From Neorhizobium vignae (GTDB lineage Bacteria; Pseudomonadota; Alphaproteobacteria; Rhizobiales; Rhizobiaceae): DNA of 64,000 nt. The notes beneath the pieces are model-generated. The model searched no databases and had not been told where the DNA came from. It worked only from the letters and a program-made list of their open reading frames with translations. A program made the position numbers and the translations under genes. The stretch covers positions 87,848-151,847 of the forward strand of contig NZ_JNNU01000016.1 in assembly GCF_000732195.1 (NCBI RefSeq), given 5' to 3'. How positions within the stretch are numbered: the stretch's first letter is position 1; each line of letters opens with the position of its first letter. Shown here one piece after another: positions 60,141-64,000 of the stretch.

Positions 60141-61619
60141 ATGCTTGATGTCGTCACGTCCCCCACGCCCTCCGTCAGGGGCATGTTCATCGGCGGGCAA
60201 TGGGTGCCCGCCGCCCGCACCTTCGAGGACCTCAACCCCTCCGACAACTCCGTCTATGCGCGTATTCCGGACGGCTCTGCTGCCGACATGCGCCGGGCGA
60301 TCGATGCCGCCCAGGCGGCCTTCGGCGACTGGGCGGGCCGCGCCTTTCACGAACGCGCGCACCTGCTCCTGAAGATCGCCGACGTCTGGGATCAGCGCAA
60401 GGCCGACTTTTGTGCGGCGGCCATGGCCGAGGGCGGCGGCTGGAAGGGCAAAGGCATGTTCGAGGCAGGTTATGTGGCGGAGGTGTTCCGTTCCGCGGCC
60501 GCGCTCTGCTACCAGTCGATCGGCGACGTGCTGCCATCCGAACACCACAAGTTCATGATGGCCACCCGTTTCCCGCTCGGCGTCGTCGGCGTCATCAGCC
60601 CCTGGAACATGCCGGGCATCTTGACCTCGCGCGGCTTTGCCGCAGCCCTTGCCGTCGGCAACACGATCGTGCTGAAGCCCTCGGAAGACACGCCTTATTC
60701 AGGCGGCCTATACTTTGCCGAAATCCTGGAAGAGGCAGGCATACCGGCCGGCGTCTTCAATGTCGTCACCTGCTCGCGCGACAGCGTCGGCGCCGTAGGC
60801 GACGAGATGATCGGCAATTCCAAGGTCAAGGCGATCAGCTTCACCGGCTCGACCGCCGTCGGTCGCCAGATCGCCGCCAAATGCGGCGCCTATCTCAAGA
60901 AGGTCTGCGTCGAGCTCGGTGGCAAGGATTCGATGATCCTGCTGGAGGATGCCGACCTTGACGCCGCCGCGCGGGCCGCCAATTTCGGCAGCTTCATGCA
61001 CCAGGGCCAGGTCTGCATGTCCACCGAGAAGCTGCTGGTGCACGAGAAGATCTACGAGCCGTTCATGGAACGCTTCCTGGCGCGCGCCCGCAAGCTCAAG
61101 ACCGGCCATACCAACGACCCCTCCAATGTCATTGGCCCGCTGGTCAACACCCGCCAGGCGCTGCGAGTCAAGGCACTGATCGACGATGCGGTGGCCAAGG
61201 GCGCCAAGGTGGAGCTCGGCGGCCGCGCCTGGGAGAATTTCGTCGAACCGACCGTGCTCACGAATGTCAACAGCTCCATGAACATATGGCACGACGAGAC
61301 CTTCGGGCCTGTGGTCGTGGTCTGCCCGTTTCGCGACGATGGTGAGGCGGCAGCGCTCAACAACGACACGGAATATGGGCTGACCGCCGCGGTGTGGTCG
61401 AAGGACGAGGCGCGAGCGCTGCGGCTGGCCGAACGGCTGGAAACCGGCATCTGCCACATCAACTGCCAGAATATCAACGACGAGCCGCATGTGCCCTTCG
61501 GCGGCACCAAGGCCAGCGGCGTCGGACGATATGGCGGGCGCTGGTCGCTCGACGCCTTCACCGAGCTGCGCTGGATCACGCTGGATCGCGGCGGCCGCCA
61601 TTTCCCGCCGCAGTTCTGA
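60141..61619 (+). CDS. Aldehyde dehydrogenase, second of the Liv-type operon
   Basis: 492 residues. Catalytic Asn156 (ISPWNMPG), Glu258 (CVELGGKDS) and Cys292 (QGQVCMSTEK) are present. It is of the same broad branch as the first aldehyde dehydrogenase of the operon (both have QGQVCMST) but clearly not a recent duplicate. A GAGGAG site lies before the ATG at 60141, 12 bases after the LivF-like stop. It is followed by the flotillin-like gene after 23 bases. Two aldehyde dehydrogenases in one operon suggest either two aldehydes in the pathway or different cofactor preference. Confidence 0.9.
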   Translation: MLDVVTSPTPSVRGMFIGGQWVPAARTFEDLNPSDNSVYARIPDGSAADMRRAIDAAQAAFGDWAGRAFHERAHLLLKIADVWDQRKADFCAAAMAEGGGWKGKGMFEAGYVAEVFRSAAALCYQSIGDVLPSEHHKFMMATRFPLGVVGVISPWNMPGILTSRGFAAALAVGNTIVLKPSEDTPYSGGLYFAEILEEAGIPAGVFNVVTCSRDSVGAVGDEMIGNSKVKAISFTGSTAVGRQIAAKCGAYLKKVCVELGGKDSMILLEDADLDAAARAANFGSFMHQGQVCMSTEKLLVHEKIYEPFMERFLARARKLKTGHTNDPSNVIGPLVNTRQALRVKALIDDAVAKGAKVELGGRAWENFVEPTVLTNVNSSMNIWHDETFGPVVVVCPFRDDGEAAALNNDTEYGLTAAVWSKDEARALRLAERLETGICHINCQNINDEPHVPFGGTKASGVGRYGGRWSLDAFTELRWITLDRGGRHFPPQF

Positions 61620-61642
61620 CCGGCACCGAAAGGACTTTTACC

Positions 61643-63199
61643 ATGAGCGCTCTGGGCTGGATCATCATCCTACTCATTCTTGCGGCCATCCTGATCGTGC
61701 TGGCCGCCCTGTTCTACCAGCGGGCCACCAACGAGGTGAGCCTCGTGCGCACCGGCATCGGCGGCCGCAAGGTGGTGATCGACGGCGGCACGCTGGCGAT
61801 CCCCTATTTTCACGAGGTCGGACGCGTCAACATGCAGACCATCCGCATGGACGTGTCGCGCACCGGCGACAGCGCCCTGATCACCAAGGACCGCATGCGC
61901 ATCGACGTCGGCGCCGAGTTCTACACCTCGGTCGTTCCTGAAAAAGCCGCGGTGGTGCGAGCCTCGCAGACGCTGGGCCGGCGCACCTTCCAGGCCGATC
62001 AACTCAGATCCCTCATCGACGGCATGATGGTGGATGCGTTACGCGCCGTCGCAGCCCAGATGACCATGGACGAACTGCATGAAAACCGCGGGGAGTTCGT
62101 GCGACAGGTGCATGAAGCCCTTTCCGGCACTCTTTCCAGATACGGCCTGCAGCTGGACAGCGTCTCTTTGACTTCGTTCGACCAGACGCCGTTCTCGGCT
62201 CTGGACGAAAACAACGCCTTCAATGCCGTGGGCATGCGCAAGCTTGCCGAGGTCATTGCCAAATCAAAGAAGGAGCGGGCGGAGATCGAGGGCGAGAGCC
62301 AGGTCAGCGTGCGCCGCGCCGAGGTGGATTCCAATCGCCGCAAGCTAGAGATCGAGCTGGAACAGCGGCGCGCTGAAATCCAGCAGACCCAGGAGATCGA
62401 ACTGCTGCTGGCGCAGCAGCTGACGGAAGTCGCCCGCCGCAAGGCGGAGGCCGAGACCGCGGCGGCCGAAGCCCGCATCGGCATGGAGCGCGCCATCCAG
62501 TCCGCCTCCATCGCCCGCGAACAGATCATCCGCGAGGCCGAGATCAATCAGGCGCGTGCGCTTGAAATCGCCGAGCAGGATCGCTCCATCCTGATTTCGG
62601 CAAAAAGCCAGGAGGAAAGCCAGGCCAAGGCGGAGGCGGCGGACGCGCGCGCGGCCGTGATCACCGCGGAGGAAAACCTCTTGACGGTGCGCCAGGTGGC
62701 GGAGGCCGAGCGCCGCAAGCGGCTGGCGCTGCTGGCGGCCGAACAGGATGCGGAAGCGCAGGCCACACGCGTGCGCATCACCTCCGAAAGCGACCAGGTC
62801 GCCGCCAAGACTCGCGGCCTGATCCGCCGGGAGGAGGCCGATACGCTGCGCATCCAGAAGAAGGCCGAGGCCGACGGCGAGGCCGCCCGGATCGAGGCGG
62901 AAAACACCCGCTCGCCGGAACTGGCGGCCATGGAGATGGAAAAGGCGCGGCTCGCCGCCCTGCCCGCCATCATCGGCGAGATGGTCAAGCCGGCCGAGAA
63001 GATCAAGGGCATCTCGATCAACCACATCACCGGCCTTGGCCGCTTGAGCGAGGCCGGCGAACGCATGCCCTCCCCGGTCGACCAGACCGTCAGCTCGATC
63101 CTCGACATGGCCGTGACCCTGCCAACCATGAAAAAGCTCGGCGATGCGCTTGGGATGAACCTGGAAAGCCTCGTTCCCGAGGAGCCGCGCAAGAGCTGA
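61643..63199 (+). CDS. Flotillin-like SPFH-domain membrane protein
   Basis: 518 residues. One membrane helix at the N-terminus (LGWIIILLILAAILIVLAAL) is followed by the SPFH domain (EVSLVRTGIGGRKVVIDGGT, ALITKDRMRIDVGAEFYTSV). From about residue 215 to 430 the sequence is rich in Ala, Glu, Arg and Lys with heptad-like spacing (KKERAEIEGESQVSVRRAEV onward), predicting a long coiled coil, as in flotillins. The C-terminus (MKKLGDALGMNLESL) is conserved. Flotillins form oligomeric scaffolds in membrane microdomains. An AAAGGACTTTTACC site precedes the ATG. Its place at the end of an importer operon is unusual. Confidence 0.9.
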   Translation: MSALGWIIILLILAAILIVLAALFYQRATNEVSLVRTGIGGRKVVIDGGTLAIPYFHEVGRVNMQTIRMDVSRTGDSALITKDRMRIDVGAEFYTSVVPEKAAVVRASQTLGRRTFQADQLRSLIDGMMVDALRAVAAQMTMDELHENRGEFVRQVHEALSGTLSRYGLQLDSVSLTSFDQTPFSALDENNAFNAVGMRKLAEVIAKSKKERAEIEGESQVSVRRAEVDSNRRKLEIELEQRRAEIQQTQEIELLLAQQLTEVARRKAEAETAAAEARIGMERAIQSASIAREQIIREAEINQARALEIAEQDRSILISAKSQEESQAKAEAADARAAVITAEENLLTVRQVAEAERRKRLALLAAEQDAEAQATRVRITSESDQVAAKTRGLIRREEADTLRIQKKAEADGEAARIEAENTRSPELAAMEMEKARLAALPAIIGEMVKPAEKIKGISINHITGLGRLSEAGERMPSPVDQTVSSILDMAVTLPTMKKLGDALGMNLESLVPEEPRKS

Positions 63200-63283
63200 G
63201 AAGGACGTTCAAGCCAATCGATGATGCCGCGTGGGAAACCGGCGTCTACTCGAGGGGAGAAAGGCGTCAATGCACCCATTTCA
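63200..63283. other. Short gap after the flotillin-like gene
   Basis: Nothing supported. No hairpin with a T-tract was seen directly after the flotillin stop. Confidence 0.4.
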
Positions 63284-63827
63284 TGCAAAGGATTTCCGCA
63301 TTGCCTTTCCGCGCATCGCCTTTTGACCCGCGGCGATTCCCTGATTGACAACGGCCGGATCACAGTGCCCGGCAGCATCTCTGTCCTCTCGCTGATGACG
63401 GAAATCACTCGCCGGCATTGCGGGCCAGACAGCGCGGCGAAAGCTGTGCACCCGCTCTCCTTGACCGAGCACACGACAATAAGTGCCTTCGATCAAGGCC
63501 GCGCGTCGGCTTTCCGTCATGTTGAGGACACCCGGATATAGCGTGCGGTGGTCCTCTTTGAGAGTAAAAAAGAACAAGATATCTCACCAAACGAGGCAGC
63601 GCGTGCGGCAGGACTCTCGCCGCGCCAGTTCGCCCGACTGTTCCGGCAGCATATCGGAGTCACGCCGAAACGGTTCATTCTGGAGACCCGGCTACGCGCG
63701 CTTTCTTGTTGAGAATGGTGCCCTGTCTATGACCGAAATCGCATTCGAAACAGGCTTCTCAGATTCCGCACATTTCGCGACCGCTTTCTCGCGGAATTAC
63801 GGCCATCCGCCAACCATCTTCAGATGA
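63284..63827 (+). pseudogene. Decayed GlxA-type AraC regulator gene
   Basis: In one frame, GDSLIDNGRITVPGSISVLS resembles the end of the DJ-1/PfpI-like domain of GlxA-type regulators (…DNGR…). That frame reaches an in-frame TAG at 63539-63541, continues with RAVVLFESKKEQDISPNEAA then RAAGLSPRQFARLFRQHIGV (first helix-turn-helix), and stops at TGA 63710-63712. The rest of the AraC domain continues in the +1 frame from about 63699: RFLVENGALSMTEIAFETGF then SDSAHFATAFSRNYGHPP. So the gene has lost its 5' part, has a nonsense codon and a frameshift. It is unlikely to make a working regulator. Confidence 0.72.
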
Positions 63828-64000
63828 GTGCGCTTGAACCTGTGGCCATCGGGAGCATTTGCATGCTGCGCGGGATCACGTCGTGACCATGCCTGCTTTC
63901 AGGGGGCACACCTTTAAAATGTACGTCCCCAATGGGGGCGCATAGCCGTCATTCAGCACATCGCCGAAACAAGTTTCCAGGTCTTGAAGGGATCCGAACT
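63828..64000. other. Window end, no supported gene
   Basis: The last 173 bases hold no clear gene. On the minus strand one frame is open from the window edge (64000) to a stop near 63885, about 40 codons (LQDLETCFGDVLNDGYAPPL within it), so a gene entering from the right on the minus strand is possible. I do not recognise the family. Confidence 0.3.

Noticed and set aside
63885..64000. Minus-strand frame at the right edge as a transposase end
   Set aside because: About 40 codons are visible and none match an IS family that I can name; it is recorded only as an open edge.
1..64000. CRISPR arrays, tRNA or rRNA genes, complete insertion sequences, replication origins
   Set aside because: No regularly spaced repeats, no tRNA cloverleaf or rRNA sequence, no transposase with terminal repeats and no repABC or dnaA-box cluster was seen while reading the sequence.

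Overview
The window is about 64 kb of GC-rich DNA that looks rhizobial (Rhizobiaceae: Rhizobium, Agrobacterium, Ensifer and relatives). The signs are a DUF982 protein, many CUT1-type and peptide-type ABC importers arranged as ATGA-coupled operons, an aztD-type zinc chaperone, and a clustered-hairpin repeat of the rhizobial intergenic type. Nearly everything is uptake plus catabolism of small organic compounds. No rRNA, tRNA, complete insertion sequence, CRISPR array or replication origin is visible. The content suits a plasmid, chromid or accessory chromosomal region, but that is inference.

Layout. (1) 1-9.3 kb: tail of a YciF-like ferritin-domain protein, then a GntR-controlled sugar-uptake locus: GntR, alpha/beta hydrolase, binding protein, two permeases, a sugar isomerase/epimerase and a Gfo/Idh/MocA dehydrogenase on the minus strand, with the ATPase divergent across a perfect 22-bp palindrome, then a LysR regulator. 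(2) 9.7-16.8 kb: a small secreted Gly/Ser/Thr-rich protein, a DUF982 protein, and a second CUT1 importer whose first gene is a cyclic-nucleotide-type phosphodiesterase, followed by a LacI regulator. (3) 17.0-23.5 kb: a metal locus: two Zur-box-like sites in front of aztD, a cobalamin riboswitch in front of a CbiX-ferredoxin fusion and a nickel/cobalt/peptide-type importer that has no ATPase, and a DUF3299 lipoprotein-like secreted protein. (4) 23.7-45.3 kb: a large amine or amino-acid catabolic block: two related GNAT proteins, an M20 deacylase, a GhrA-type reductase, a cupin, two aldehyde dehydrogenases (one GabD-like), an isopropylmalate/tartrate-type dehydrogenase, amine oxidases, a class III aminotransferase, two HAD proteins, a complete dipeptide-type importer with a fused double ATPase, and Lrp and LysR regulators. 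(5) 45.3-52.5 kb: a tightly coupled operon of hydantoinase/oxoprolinase A and B genes with a [2Fe-2S] protein and a flavoprotein related to opine-oxidase/HcnAB subunits, divergent from another DAO-type flavoprotein across two tandem palindromes. (6) 52.4-63.2 kb: an AraC regulator and a seven-gene Liv-type operon (aldehyde dehydrogenase, binding protein, two permeases, two ATPases, a second aldehyde dehydrogenase) ending with a flotillin-like membrane protein. (7) 63.2-64.0 kb: a decayed GlxA-type AraC gene.

How the genes fit together. Each importer sits with its own regulator and the enzymes that probably process its substrate. In the amine block, uptake of a peptide-like or opine-like compound could be followed by deacylation, oxidative deamination or transamination to an aldehyde, and aldehyde oxidation to a central acid. 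The actual substrates cannot be read from the sequence.

The most unusual items are: a LivF ATPase with a 210-residue tail built partly from an in-frame genomic repeat; the hyuA/hyuB plus opine-oxidase-like operon; the aztD control region; the riboswitch-controlled importer apparently stripped of its ATPases; and clear operator pairs at 51.2 kb and 53.36 kb.
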